A DNA stretch of 64,000 nucleotides from Acanthacorydalis orientalis (GCA_034766995.1 CM068315.1:37936318-38000317); one strand, 5' to 3'; positions 1 through 13,690 are shown, numbered from the stretch's first letter. Notes: generated by a model not told the origin, from the sequence alone. Made by a program: numbers and translations.

Positions 1-828
1 AATTGAATCGTTCAATTATTTCAGTTCAATTATAATACTTAAATAAATCAAAATACGATACCTTTTCCGAATAACCGAACAACACTTTGATACTAATTCG
101 ACTGTAATACAAATACACGAGTTTGTACATGAGAGGCACATTAGTTCTCTAAAAAATTACATAAGAAACTAGCGAAGTGATAATCATTCCATAGCAACCT
201 CTATATTCCACTCACATACAAAATATTTTCCGTTACAATACTCAAATAGAAATTAATAATGATATAACTTTGATCTGTATATATAGACATTTACACTTTA
301 AAATATTATTTTTTGTTGCATTATATACAAACTCAATTTTGTAACTTGTAAGCGACATTTCTGATTACATATTATTATATAGCAATGATAATTCCCACTA
401 ACAAATTAATAGTACTATAAATATAATATCATGATTTTAATATATTTTATTGCAATAATAATTAATCACAAAAATTAGTATTTTTTAAAAAATAATTCAA
501 TGCAATCTTATTTTAAATTTAAACTCGCTAAAAAATAATATATTTAATTTCAAAAGTCAATATTTACCTAAGTATTATTTATTGAATAATGAACTTTTTA
601 ATCAATAACAAATAAAGCATAAAAAATATAAATAAGAAAATTAACTAGCAGAATGTTACTCATTCATGTGCATTTTTCTTTCTTCATTTTAACTGAGTAA
701 AAATATATAAATTTTACATTTTACAAAAGTTTACCATAACGTGAATTTGGCTCTTGTACCTGTTGAATAAGTGTGCCGTTGTTTATATAGAATAAAAACA
801 GCTTTTATTTAAATACATTTTTTTACAG
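1..828. other. probable intron upstream of a terminal exon
   Basis: A+T-rich sequence with no open frame of note. It ends in a pyrimidine-rich stretch and TTTTACAG, a good splice acceptor for the exon that follows, so the stretch is best read as the 3' part of an intron whose upstream exons lie outside the window. Confidence 0.5.
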
Positions 829-1087
829 ACCACCTCAATTTGACTTCCATGACGAACTGAAAAAACACAAACTGAAACAAAAACGTTTATTACGACAAAA
901 CAGATTGCTGGAAGCATATGCCGCAGCACCTATTGAAAAAAACATATCCGACCAAGCAAATCAACAAGAAGAAATACAAATTTCAACAGAAGCTACAGAA
1001 ACAACAAGTACTACAGAAGAAAACGAAACATTTAAAGATGAATACGATGAATATTATGATAGTATGGAAGAAAATGATGAACAATAA
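829..1087 (+). CDS. C-terminal exon of an unidentified protein (partial)
   Basis: This reads as a last coding exon. The acceptor TTTTACAG sits just before it; one base completes the preceding codon, and only one frame stays open, for 85 codons to the TAA at 1085-1087. The product tail is lysine/arginine-rich at first (HDELKKHKLKQKRLLRQNR) and then strongly acidic and Glu/Thr/Ser-rich up to a DEYDEYYDSMEENDEQ end. That charged, low-complexity pattern suggests a disordered cytoplasmic or nuclear tail, possibly of a longer receptor, scaffold or coiled-coil protein. I do not recognise the family. Everything upstream is missing from the window, so the start and function cannot be assigned. A chance open frame is possible but the acceptor and the biased composition argue for a real exon. 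Confidence 0.6.
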
Positions 1088-1235
1088 CTTTCCTTTTTAT
1101 TTATTAACGCATCATAACTATTTAATTACAAAAAACAGTATAATTAGAATGAGTATTAATATACTCATCCATTATAATATTCAGAATGAAAAGGGTATAC
1201 CCAAAATGAAATCACTTTAAAAAATCTGCAAGTAT

Positions 1236-1248
1236 CTATGTATGTATG

Positions 1249-1322
<74 letters not shown>
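1236..1322. repeat. compound microsatellite (GTAT)n(TA)n(TG)n
   Basis: A tetranucleotide GTAT run passes into about 37 bases of alternating TA and then into a TG run. It lies in the probable 3' UTR of the first gene. Confidence 0.95.
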
Positions 1323-2173
1323 AATATTAATATAAACTAATAAATTTATAGAAAATCAACAAAGAAGACCAAGGAACTAACAATTTTAATTTTATTACTT
1401 TTACATTACTTTCTAATATTTTATACAAATAATAACAATGATAGATTACATAAAGAACAAAAGAGAGCTTCTCAAAATATTTTAAGATGCTACTCAAAAT
1501 GTTTATTTTCTGTATCACTTCCCTCTTATTTTAAATTTTGTACAAAACAATGTACATGTTGTGACTTATTTTTCTTAAAAATATTTTATTATATTCAAAT
1601 TTTTATCCCTATATATTCTTTTTAACAGTAAAAAAAAACATGTGTATTTATTACATGTTGTGTAAATACAGTTGCATACCAATGTGATGTTTTATAATAT
1701 AATTTACAATTTTTTTTGAAATCAATTTGTCAAAATTTATACAATAAAATATCATAAACACCAATTACTTTTTTAAAAACATTATTTATTGGTTGAAATA
1801 AACGTCACAAATTGTTTCGTTACATTTACTCGTGCTTTAAATACAATTTTATTGAAAAAAATGCGTTTATTTTTATATGTAATGTTACAGAAAGTAATTG
1901 CAATTAAATTCAAATAAAAACAGATACAATACTAACAATCAATATTTATAAAAAGGAATATTTTCAGTCAACACCTAAAAAAGCCCTTACATTACCTATT
2001 AGCAAAAAGCATACTTTTACATAAAACTTAATAACCTATTCTGATATGTTCCTAGTATTTATCAATCTAAATAAGTATTCAAAATAATAAATTAATATTA
2101 ATAACATAAAAAACATACATAAGTGACTTTCAGTTTTTAATTATTTCAAAACATATGTGATAAAAGGATATGT

Positions 2174-2365
<192 letters not shown>

Positions 2366-5227
2366 TTTCGCTAAATATTTCAGATAAATGTTTCTAATGT
2401 GTTATTTTACAAAATCTATCCAACAAAATAATTATTTAAATATAATTTTCAAGAATAAAGCTTTTTTAATTCCTTGATACATATTTCACCTAAAATACTT
2501 ATTACATACAACTTTTATTTTAACACTATTAACATAATTTTTACAACTATTTTTATATTAAATACATAAGTCAATGAACTGTTATTAAAACGTAATTAAA
2601 TCAGTTAAAATGTACACAAAAAGTTAACCTATTTTATAACAATAGCAGTATTAAAAGTATGCATCTTTGTTACAAATGTATGCAAACTGTAGTATAACCA
2701 AAGAATGGAATTAAATTAATAATCACTGATAATTTTAGGGAAGAGTAATAGTTTAAAACTTTGTACTTACATTTTCATAACAGAGATTAAATTTTATATT
2801 AAAAATTTGAAACAAATATATTTTATACAGCAATAATACTTTGCATGTAGTTTATTTACAAATATTTTATTTAAAATTCAACAAAATAATGACGCTAATT
2901 TTATATAATCATTTTATTTTTATCTACATTCATGGATGATATTCTTCCTATAAAATATTCATTGCTCTTTATTGACAACTTCATTTTTTATAAACTGGCA
3001 AAAACTGAAGAAAAATCTATCAAGCAACTAACAAAATAATATATAAATTTATAAAAAGAATGCATTTATTAACTACTCAATGTAAATAAGTATAGTATAT
3101 AACTATTATAAATATTTCTAGATGGTGTCATTTATTGTATCTTTTAATTTTCAACAAAGCAAAGATTTTTTATGTCATTAATAACCATTTTTCATATTAT
3201 CAATAGCAATACATACCATATTGTGAAATTTAAAAGAAAATGTTACCTCAACAAAAAATGTGTACAAAAATAAATATTTTTTTTATAATTATAGCAATAC
3301 ATATTACTATAAAGGCATAACATTATTTTTTTAAATAAATATATTTCATTATGTTCATATATTTAAGAAGAAAAGCAAAACAACAAGACAACCATTATTA
3401 CAATATTCTGTTGAAAATAAGTGATTCATACAAGCAAGGCAATCAGTCTTCAAAATATCATCTCCATTTACTTTTCTTTAATATACAAGATATTCAATTG
3501 TTGCAGATGAAGAACATTTGTAGAGAATTACCATTGAATAAAAAAATATTTTCTTCAATCTTTTTATTTCCAAACAAATGTTACAATAAAATATGAAATA
3601 ATAAGTTGTAAATGTATACAATTTTTATTTAAACTTGTTTTTTTAATATAAAATTACATATTAAATTATTTATAAAAAAAATATACATTTTTAAAATTAC
3701 AACTTTACATATAAAAAATATGGCTGCAGCAGTGATGTGTATGTCTGATAAATAACTGAAGTGTTACAAAATTATGAAAAGAACTCCAGAAATAATTCTC
3801 TATAAATATGTCTCCTCTATCTTGTACTTCTCTATCTTCTTTATTTTAATAGATTGGTATAAACCATTTAGCTATTAAACAAAAAGTTGTAATATTAAGA
3901 GGCATTCACATAAATACATATGTAGTGATGATCACAATCTTTCTCTTATTCTAACTCTTACAATTGAATTTCTACTAATTAACTTCAACTTTTATATGAC
4001 ATTTAGTTTTGTTTTCATATTATAATACTTTACATTCTTACTTTCAATGCACTTTTCAACAAATTTAAGTCTTTATAAACGTTTTGCGATAAAAAACAAT
4101 TCATATAACTCAAAAAATAAAATTGTACAAAAATCTGGAATGTTCTTGGAATTTCATTTGAATATTTATTTGTTTCTTGATTGTATGAAGTGAATATCTC
4201 CTTAACTGTTCTTAAATTTATTTTTTATTCAGTCAAATACATAGAAATAAATATAATAAAAATTATTTACACATTGATGATGAAGTTAAATTCTTGAATC
4301 ATCTAATCAAATTTAATATTATTTCTCAATGTTATACATTCACCTAATTTTTTAACAAAATTGAATGTGGGAAAAAATAATCAACAAAATGATAACTAAA
4401 ATACAATATATTACAAAGCATATGCACTGTGTATGTACTCATGGGTGTTTAAATATATTTAAACAAAATATATTTTTTTACATAAAATTTTTCATACATA
4501 AAAGCATTTCTATACAACAATTGAACAAAAATGTTTAATAGTTTTTAAGAAATGTACAGTGACAAAATTATAACAAAAAACAAAAATAAAGTATACCAAA
4601 TTGTAGTCATTAAATAAAAAATAAATTAATAATCTGAAAATACATTGAAATATATTTTTTTATTTAAATTTTACCACTGAAATTTTTCTCACAACATTTA
4701 AATAAATAGTATTAATAATATATAAAGGAGTTTGTATGTAAATAAGGTGATTAAGAATGATCTGTTGTTCTAACACACGTATTAAAAAAAGATCAATGAA
4801 TTAAACATCAAAACAGTTTACTTGTAAACAATATTTTAAAATATAAGGTTGATATTAAAAAATTACATAAATTTTTAGCATAAATTTTAATTATTTAAAT
4901 TTAATTTTTTGAAAAAAGTAGCATTTAGAAAGTACATTGAAAATGAAAAATAGTACATAAATTATGTCTTAATTAACACACAGATTTTCATACTAATAAA
5001 AGAAATACACAAAATATTTTCAATTCATAAATGACAATAAATATCATTAGGTTACATTTAAAAATGTACATTTTATTAACATGTATTCAACATTTCACAA
5101 TATTATTCGCATCACAATTAAATTTCTAACAGAACTGAGACACTTTTATACACAAAATTAAATACAAATATGACAACATGCTAGTCTCACATCATTAAGT
5201 TATTTATAAGGGAAAGTGCACATCAAC

Positions 5228-5262
5228 TACAAGTTGGAGCACCAATCCTGCTACCAAAAAAA
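5228..5262 (+). repeat. left terminal inverted repeat
   Basis: The segment at 5233-5253 (GTTGGAGCACCAATCCTGCTA is 21 bases, core CACCAATCCTGCTA) pairs with the reverse complement of the right end. About 16 of 21 positions match, and the similarity continues inward into an A-run. Confidence 0.75.
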
Positions 5263-5367
5263 AAGTAAATATTTTCATTGTTTCATTTTTTTTCTAGAAT
5301 TGGCATTAAGTATTTTTTCAAAAAAAAGAGTTCAAAATGATTAACAAATTAGAATAGTACAACTGTA

Positions 5368-5995
5368 CTTCAGGTTGAACTCTGTAGTTGCGGTCCAACG
5401 AGCATTGAGAAATGAAGGAATAGGTGATATTTCCAGTCGATAGACAATCGTTCGAATCGTAAAATAATTCAATGATACAGCTAGTGTTAAAGGAATGCCT
5501 TACCATCAGAATCCAGCAGTTTGGACACACAAGAACATAGCAGTGGTAGCCGCAATCATCGATAATAATCCAAAAATTTCCACTAGACAACTGGTTGCAA
5601 CAAGTAGATTGAGTCGAAGGACTGTGTCGTGAATACTACATAAGGATTCAAATTTAATGAATTTTTGAGGATTCAATTTTTTCCATATAAAATTCCATTG
5701 ACAAGCAGTTTAAATGCCGAAGACCTACCGATTCGGCTAGAATGTTCTCAACTGTTGCAATTTGTCTAAGACGAAAATTTTATCAATTGTTTATTTAAGT
5801 CATATGAGGCAAAATCACTAGATTTTACTACTGCAGATTTGTATTTATGGGAGTATCGCAAAAAAGAGCTCTACAAACCCAAGCCATGCACTAGAAACCA
5901 GCTGAAGGCATCAATTACGGCTGTTATTGAAAGCATACCCTGCGCAACATTAACTACCATTATGACCAACATTTTGGTATGCACAAGATATTGAA
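5368..5995 (+). pseudogene. decayed Tc1/mariner-type transposase
   Basis: The first segment, about 5368-5650, reads through in one frame apart from three stop codons. It shows the N-terminal helix-turn-helix seen in many insect elements: SVVAVQRALRNEGI, then TIVRIVK, then NPKISTRQLVATSRLSRRTV before an ILHKDS end. The second segment, about 5815-5995, matches the C-terminal end of such transposases, with DFTTADLYLWEYRKKELY (equivalent to the family's DFFLWGYLK...VY) and ASITAVIESIPCATL. The catalytic core with the first acidic residues is missing between them. No functional transposase can be made. Confidence 0.8.
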
Positions 5996-6121
5996 TTAAT
6001 GAAGGCAGAGGCCATTAAAAAAAATTATTTTTAAAAAATAATTATTGTAAAATTTTTTTTTTAATTCTGATTAAAGAAAAAATAGAAAAAACAATTCAAA
6101 ATGACCAAACTATTGAAATCT

Positions 6122-6154
6122 CTTTTTATAGCAGAATTGGTTCCCCACCCTATA
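6122..6154 (-). repeat. right terminal inverted repeat
   Basis: The reverse complement reads GGTGGGGAACCAATTCTGCT followed by A and then TAAAAAG. This matches the left end apart from a few substitutions. TA lies at the outer edge. Confidence 0.75.
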
Positions 6155-6244
6155 ATATTAACAAAATATTGTTTTTAAAAGTAATTGTTACTTTTTTAAA
6201 AATAAATTAACATAAAAACTAGAAACATTCAGATGTACATATTG

Positions 6245-6250
6245 TTTATT
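6245..6250 (-). terminator. candidate polyadenylation signal of the importin gene
   Basis: AATAAA on the minus strand, about 160 bp past the stop codon and outside the transposon. Position and motif fit, but other A-rich hexamers are nearby. Confidence 0.35.
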
Positions 6251-6410
6251 AATTTTATTTAATTCAATCAATAAAATATGCCCCTTTTATTTTAGATTTG
6301 TTTATATAATTTCTTATAAACGCTACGGAAAATTGTTCAATTGATTTCAGAATATACTTATCGATGATCAATACCAATCATTTAAATTTACACACGAATA
6401 ACTATGATGA

Positions 6411-8726
6411 CTAGAGAGAGATATATTCTCGTAATTGCTCAAGTATCTCTTCATCCAATGTTGTAAGAAGCTGCTCAAATTGAACTTCACCTACTTGATT
6501 ACGTAATTCATACATCTATAAATAATTACTGTTATTATCAGTATTACAAGTTATTTAATTAAAAAAGTACCTGTGATTGAAAATAATCTTTCAAAACAAT
6601 ATTATGTACTGGATCTGAAGTGGCAAGTTGTTTTCTACGATGATCATGTTCTGTTTCATAATCAACAAAAATATCTTCTTGAAATGTAAAAAGAGCTGTA
6701 TCTCCTATAATTAAAGAATCTAAAGCTACACCCATATCATCAGTTCGTATAACATCATTTAAAGCTTCAATTATATTTGTAACAACACCCGAGAAACATT
6801 CCAATACAGGACGACTTTGAACGGTTAATAAACTCGCTAAGGCCAATGCTATAAAAAAAGTTTTTTTAGTGTTTCAAAAAGCATTTTAAACCATTTTTAA
6901 AACTTAATAATTTTAACAAAAAATCAAAGATCTTTACCAAGTAATTTTCGTCGCTCAACCTGAGATACATAGGCCATCTTACGAATCCACAAAGTTAGAA
7001 GAGTATGCAAAACAGCTGCAGGTTGTTCACCAACACCTTGCGCAAATTGTTCTAATACAACACTAAATGTTTCTGGTGAACTTAACAACACTCGTGACAA
7101 AACAGATAAATACATAGACATTACCATTGAGAACTCATCGTCTCGATATAACGAGCTAAAAAAAATTAAATGCATTCCAAATGAATATTATTTTATTTTT
7201 AAACAACTTACTCAAATATTCTTGGAAGCATTGGTTTGAAGATATCTGTTGCAATAATTGGCGCTGCTCTCAAACAAGTTTCGACTAATCTCATCATTAT
7301 TACTATTCCTTCTGAACGCATATCTGATAACAAAGAATCACACACTGCTACAATTTGTGGACCATATAATGGTAATGTTCTTTCTGGTGAAAGAAGAAAA
7401 TGTGCTTGTATAATACAAAGACACATTCGTAAATTTTCTGAAGAATTATCTGCAATTAATAAAATATTATTATTTCCTCACAAATATAATCTGTATTTTT
7501 AAAAATCAGACATAAAAACATTAAAATGCAATAATAAAAAAAATTAAATGGTTAAATAATGTAGACTTATATATTATTACTTATAATTTTTCAAATCACC
7601 AACTTATCAACAAAACATATAAAAACCTAGATATGTACATACTTACCTAGTAATGCTGGCATATTTTCAAAAAGACTCATTAATTCATCAGACATCGATG
7701 TAGAATTTTCTAAAACGGCTAACCAAAGCTCTAAGCAATCTTCTAACAGATAAACTATTGCACTCTGTTGTAAATCTGTACCTAAACGTATAACAGGAAG
7801 TAAAAATCCACTTAGACCAACACTTGCTACACCCAGAGCTTTCACTAACTGCACTAAAGTTGACACTATAGCACATCTAAGCATATTATGCTCTTGTGAT
7901 TCAGTCCATAATCTAGGTAAGTACGACACAAGAGAATCAGCATACGGTCGAATAGAAACACCAACATGTTCAATTATTAATGAGAGAACATTAAGAACTT
8001 GCATCTATAAAAACATTAATATTATCAGAAAACCGGATAAATAATTTAAAATATTACCTACAACTTAAAACACATTAAACATTACTTTTAAAAATAAATT
8101 TCATTTTGAATATTATTTTGAACTGAAAGCCTTTAATAATCGGTTTGATCAAATGTTAACAAAAATACATTTGAATTTAGAATATACAAAATACTTTGTT
8201 CACATGATAAAAATGAAAACTGCTATTCCACTAATTTTTGATTTTAAAATAGATAATATAAACAAACCTTTGTATCACATTCATGTACTTCCTTAAGTAA
8301 ATTAAATAATAAACCAAATGCTGGTTCCAAATAAGTTAAAAATTGTTCACAATTAAATTCAAAATCATCAATAGCATGACGTAATGTATTAGATGCAGTT
8401 AATCTCACAGCCATATCTTCATCTGGTTGTAATAATGTTAGCGTAGTAGCATAAAGTACAGGTCTTAATTCTGCAGAAAGTTTTATACCAGTCCATATGC
8501 CAATAAGCCAAGCCACTCTTCTGCGAATTATTCTGTAATTACTATCTTTAACTTTCAACTCCTCTGTTAATGTTGTAGTAAACCATTGATCGAAGTTAAT
8601 CTAATGATAAATAATCATTTTATTAATAAGTTGTAAAGAAATGACAAACCTTTCTACTTTTTATTATTAATCAATACAAAATGAAATAATGAATATTATA
8701 TAATGAAAAAATCCATTCAATTTTAT

Positions 8727-8772
<46 letters not shown>

Positions 8773-10657
8773 ATACACACAAGTATTGTTATTACCTCAT
8801 CATATAAATCAAATGCTGCTAAACCAACAGCACTGTAAACAGCATCTTTTTGTAAAATAGCTGACAAGTCTGATGGTGAAACTAAGCAATGATTTGCGTT
8901 TATCATTTCAAGAAGAACCGGAGACAAAATCTCTCGAAATTCATGAAATAAACTAACGAAAACAGTTTCTGTACTTGGCTGAAAATAATAAAAAGGGTTT
9001 TTTTTAACATCAATTAACTATTTATGTTTTAATATACACTTAAATATTTCATTAAGTGCACACTAAAATATATGTACTCAAATGTATAATTGATAAACTA
9101 AAACTGGTACAGTATATAATTTCACTGAAACGACTGTAAAAAAATTAACTTACTCTTAAACTATATTTCCAGCTTTCTCCACCTTCATCAGTAGCAAAAG
9201 TTTCAGGGTCGGCATCCCACATTTCAAGATCATCTTGCTTCAATAAAAAATAATGCGATACTAATTTTCTACACATCTCAGTTAATGTATTAGGTTGGAA
9301 GAATGTCATTTTTATCTGATGTGCTCTTATTGTTTCTGGTTCTTTTGTCAGTTCCATTACTTTAGCAGGTTTATATTCACTACATAATAAAATACCCTTG
9401 ATAAGGTTAAAACACTGTATTATAAATCTTTCATATAAAAGATTAGCTCCTTCTGGTGTGAATAAATAAAGCACGGTAAATTCAAGAGTAGGTTGTATGA
9501 AATCTACATATGAAAAAGGATGATTTTCCAGGACAGCCAACAGGATTTTTGTCAAATGAATTATAAATTTTTCACACAATTCTAATAAATATATACCCTT
9601 TCCTCTTAACTGCTTTCCTACAAAAATTAAATAAAATAGATACATTTATATACATTTCAAAAATATAGTAATCCTTCCTTCATGTATTATATTACTTAAT
9701 TGCACCTTTAATATTAACTACTCGTAAATCCAAAAAAGAAAAGAAAATAACACTTACTACATTCTAAAGTTGCCCTTGCTCTATTGAAAATAATATTCAT
9801 AAAAAATACAACATCTGGAGATTCATGTGGTTTTTTAAACCCATGCACAGTTAACTTTCGTAATATTCTTAATGTAAGTAGAGCCTTTTCTAAATGTTCT
9901 GTAATTATTTCTACACTAGAATTTTGTGAAATATGCCTCAAAAATGCTTCTGTATAATTATTCCAAAGATTTAACACAAATCTATAAATATTTTCAGTCA
10001 TTTCTTGAAAGAGCTTTCGGTCTCCTGCCAGTCGCTTGGACGATAATGACTTCATAACATGATGAAGCATTAATAAGGAACGATGTTGAATTAGTGAGTC
10101 ATTACTTTCAACTGCTGTAAGTAACGTTGGTACTAATTCAGGCCATTCTCCTGGACAATCATAACGAGCTACTTTAGATACAAGCACAGCCAACTGTAAT
10201 GCAATCTGGCTCACAGGTTCATGGAAATGAGATACTAATCCCTGTCGTAATGCTGCTTTTTCAGATTCTGCAATAGCACTAAAATAAAACACTTAAATTA
10301 ATCTTCTATATCTTCAATTAATCTTCTGTTTTTATTTGCAATAACGTTCTTATTACTTACTTGAGAGCATTTTTTCGCCAATATTTATCAATACCATTTT
10401 TGAAATATAAAACAGCTATCCACCTTACATTTATATCAATGGAATGATTTGAAATGATATTCTAAAAATATATTAATTGCATTTTACTTCTGAAATCCTT
10501 AAAATAAAATATTACTTACAAAGAGCAACGTATAAAACCCAGGTTGAATTTCCCATTCTCGTAGTTTTGCTTCCGCAGGTTTTAAAATTTCAGGATTTTG
10601 ACTAGATGCTCTCTGTAAAGTTTCTAACACAACTGCTTGAGCCGATGATACATCCAT
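6411..10657 (-). CDS. IPO11: Importin-11 (importin-beta family nuclear import receptor), complete
   Basis: Coding exons in transcript order: 10657-10520, 10461-10361, 10278-9758, 9617-9154, 8978-8796, 8600-8268, 8004-7647, 7449-7212, 7155-6938, 6848-6571, 6515-6411. All junctions are GT-AG and the frame is continuous for 978 residues; vertebrate IPO11 is about 975. The start, MDVSSAQAVVLETLQRASSQ, and the next stretch LKPAEAKLREWEIQPGFY are typical of IPO11. Further family landmarks are INVRWIAVLYFKNGIDKYWR (importin-beta N-terminal region, about residues 50-70), CPGEWPELVPTLL, LRILRKLTVHGFKKPHESPD, ETVFVSLFHEFREILSPVLL, IIRRRVAWLIGIWTG and QRHxMLRCAI-type HEAT helices through to the C terminus. 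By family knowledge the protein binds Ran-GTP and carries cargo such as ubiquitin-conjugating enzymes into the nucleus. Several introns are only 55-90 bp. No break or missing region was seen. Confidence 0.96.
8729..8765. repeat. (TA)n array in an IPO11 intron
   Basis: Alternating TA tract inside the intron 8601-8795, about 30 bp from the donor at its minus-strand 5' end. Confidence 0.95.
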
Positions 10658-10829
10658 TTTTTACAACTGATTAAAAAAATTTAATTTTTTTCTAAACTAA
10701 CCCATCTACTTTTTTATTTCTTTACAAGTTTAGGCAATAAAACATCATTAATGTAAATTATAACTATACCGATCTCAATAAACACCAATTATTGAACTGA
10801 CATAAATATAATAAAAAAGATTTTCTTAC

Positions 10830-10930
10830 CTTCAACACATGTCATGAAAATGTTTCCTTCACATGTAAATCGTAAAACAATTAAATGTCTACGATCTAAC
10901 CTCAAAAATATTATTGACGGCTGTACAGAT
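10830..10930 (-). other. IPO11: probable 5' UTR exon of the importin gene
   Basis: On the minus strand a good acceptor (TTTAATCAG) ends at 10667, ten bases before the start codon, and a good donor (GTTGAAG/GTAAGA) begins at 10829. This implies a 163 bp intron in the 5' UTR. The exon upstream is less A+T-rich than the flank. Its 5' end, and so the transcription start, is only estimated. Confidence 0.55.
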
Positions 10931-11010
10931 CCACATGAAGTTGCTGAGCAAATAGTTTTTTTATAATACCCTTAAAGATGTAATACATACACACATAATT
11001 TATATTTATT

Positions 11011-11016
<6 letters not shown>

Positions 11017-11077
<61 letters not shown>

Positions 11078-11097
11078 GTATGTATGTATGTATGAAT
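11017..11097. repeat. (TA)n array with (GTAT)n edge
   Basis: About 57 bases of TA followed by GTAT tetranucleotides. Confidence 0.95.
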
Positions 11098-12340
11098 TGA
11101 TATAATTTTTAATCTATAACTATTACAGTTATTTAAATTTAAAACGGATAAATGACAAATATGTTTAAAATTTGTTATATACAAAATTCAAATCAAAAAA
11201 ATTATATTAAAAAATCTTGTTATGCCGAGCATCAAAAATAACTACACCTATAACAGGACTTGCATTTTAGAGCAATTGCATTTATATTTTAAAATCATAA
11301 ATGAAAATATTAATCAAATTAATAAAAAATATTTTAATCACACATCTAACTTTTTTTAACTAATCCTGAAATTTAGAAAATAAGAATTTAATTTTAAATA
11401 AGTATATATCATTAATATTATTATTAATTTTAAATTAATAGTTATCTATAATAAAATATTGTATCAATGTTCTTACTATTCCTACCATTCCTACTCATAT
11501 AACTGATAAAAAAATAACAATCTTTTTAATCAATAACTAAAATTAAATTTATAGAACGAACTAGTAAAAATAGCACAAAATTTCATTAGCTACAAACATT
11601 TTTTAAAAAATCGATTAGTTCGCGCGTAATTTAAACTCATGTGAGTGGGGATACATGGATTCAGTTTCATGCATAGAAAACGTATGATATAAACTATATA
11701 AGTAGAAAATAAAAATGTAATCAATGCTCCCTTCTCTATTTTAATTACTTTAAAGAAATTTAAGCCACATAAATCTTATGTCGTATTTACTACTTTTATT
11801 TCTGTCCACTTTATATTTATGCCAGTTTTGAATAGTGTCCACGATTTGCAAATTATGTTTACGAATATTATGCAACCCCAAATAAGAATACTCATTACAA
11901 TGGATGATTTTTTCAGGGAATACATTTATTTATACTTAATGTCTGTATTGAAATGGTCCATATTTACAATGATTTAAATCAATTTAAATATTAAAATTAA
12001 TTAGAATCCTCCGAATAGTTAAACAGAAACAGACATGGTACGTACTCATCTAGTGCTCAATGTACAAATTGAACTGTTAGTCATCTTATTGATCACTACG
12101 AGCGCTACAAACTTACATCACAAAATGCTAATAATTGACAATCACAGCTGCAGTATTCATGCCGTCTAATAGATAAAAAGTAAAATTTAGGCATCCGATC
12201 GCTAAATTTGCAGTTTATATATGTATATGTAATTTTTGAAGTTGTTATACAATTTTTTTTTATTTTTTATTAATTCGTTGAATATTAACCTTTCTTTATT
12301 ATACAAAAATATTGACTATTTGAATTTATAAATTCGTATT

Positions 12341-12342
<2 letters not shown>

Positions 12343-12412
<70 letters not shown>
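12343..12412. repeat. (TA)n array
   Basis: About 68 bases of uninterrupted alternating TA. Confidence 0.95.
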
Positions 12413-12414
<2 letters not shown>

Positions 12415-12674
12415 AATTCTTTTTTTCATTCAGTATTTCAAGTAACCATATTAGTTATTTAAAAAAACTGTCTTGATTAACATCTGATATACTATTATAT
12501 TTAAGATTTAGCAAATTTTTCGCAAGTTTTAGCTCAATTTTCAAATCTGAGCATATGGCTTAAAGAGGTTAAATTATCTATATTAACCAGATTTTTCTGT
12601 ATCTCAGTACTCTAAGAATGACGGCGTTGCCATTAAAATACGCATAAGCAATAATCAAAAATAATCAATAATAA

Positions 12675-12750
12675 TTTACTGAATATTTTTGATTAGAAAG
12701 ATTTTTATGTGATTTGTGAGGCGAAAAAATTGATTTGTGAAAATTATATA
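12675..12750 (+). repeat. dispersed repeat copy A
   Basis: Shares an ordered pattern with copies at 13100 and 15705: a TTTTGAT-type start, then a poly-A/T stretch, GTGATTTGTGAGGCG, AAAAAATTGATTTGTGAAAA. Similarity was judged by eye and is diluted by base composition. Confidence 0.4.
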
Positions 12751-13099
12751 TTTTCTTATATATTTTCTTTGCTAATTTCATCTAGTTTTGTAAATAAACA
12801 ACGCCCTTTATCCCATTTTCAAAAAAGATATAAATGATTAATTTTTGATTTACTTCCAAGCTCAATATTTTGAAAACTGTAAACAGAAGTTTATTCAAAT
12901 CGAAAATCCGAAGAATGCGGAGAGAAAGAAAATAAAATACCTATTTTTTATTTCGTTCAATTTTGCGAATGAATTGTCCTAGATTCAAAAAACATATTAT
13001 TAATTAAAATCTGATTAGATTTAATGTTTTGAAAATCAGATACAGGAATTAGCTTAAATTTAAAATTCTACTATATAATGCGAGAGAGCTGAAGCCATC

Positions 13100-13180
13100 A
13101 TTTATTGAACATTTTTGATCAAAAATTTTTTTGTGGTTTGTACTGTAAAAAATAAATAGTTTGTGGAAGACGTGTAATTT
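13100..13180 (+). repeat. dispersed repeat copy B
   Basis: Begins TTTATTGAACATTTTTGATC, then GTGGTTTGTACTG, AAAAAATAAATAGTTTGTGG and GTGTAATTTGG. It aligns with copies A and C in the same order and orientation. Confidence 0.4.
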
Positions 13181-13620
13181 GGACTCTCTTTCTCTATCTG
13201 GAGAGAAAATTTAAATTCAAATAGGAATATATTTCATATTTTCTATCCTTATAACATACCAAGCTTTTAACCCCGTATGTTTTTACAATGCAATAAATCA
13301 ATTACTATTAATCAAAATATACAATACAGTTACTTGAACATCTCGAAATAATAACTATTACATCTACATAGGAGAAAACGTTCAAGGGATTTGGGTTGTT
13401 TCCAAATAAAACTGAAATTATATGACGCATATTCACTGATGAAGGCAGATAGATTAGAAGAAAATGGTTTCAGAATTATAATTCAGAAAAGGCACACATG
13501 CATGTCCGTATAAAAAACGAATATTAACACATATTTACATCTTTCCGAAATCATCTGTTTAAGCTCTTACTAGTAATAGTTTTTATTTAACAAGGGTGGT
13601 AAGGCTCTACATTCTATTAG

Positions 13621-13690
13621 CGGACCAGACGATGATAAAAAATGATAATTTTATCTGAAATTATGAACATTATGCCGAGGTTTATAGTCA
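13621..13690 (+). repeat. degenerate duplication, first unit
   Basis: Shares GGACCAGA-type start, AAAAAATGATAATTT, AATTATGAACA and CCGAGG-T with the unit at 13795, about 175 bp downstream. Confidence 0.45.

Larger units (their letters stand above)
5228..6154 (+). mobile_element. internally deleted Tc1/mariner-superfamily element
   Basis: Imperfect terminal inverted repeats of roughly 25-30 bases face each other at the two ends. They lie inside a TA at 5228-5229 and another at 6153-6154, the TA target duplication expected for this superfamily. Between them are decayed transposase segments on the + strand. At 927 bp the copy is shorter than an intact element of this type, so the middle of the transposase gene has been lost. 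It lies about 260 bp past the stop of the minus-strand importin gene and may fall in that gene's 3' flank. Confidence 0.8.

Noticed and set aside
3351..3596. 81-codon + strand frame
   Set aside because: Its residue composition follows the local base composition; no domain or splice context.
5318..5590. 90-codon minus-strand frame
   Set aside because: It is the antisense of the transposase helix-turn-helix segment, which reads sensibly on the + strand.
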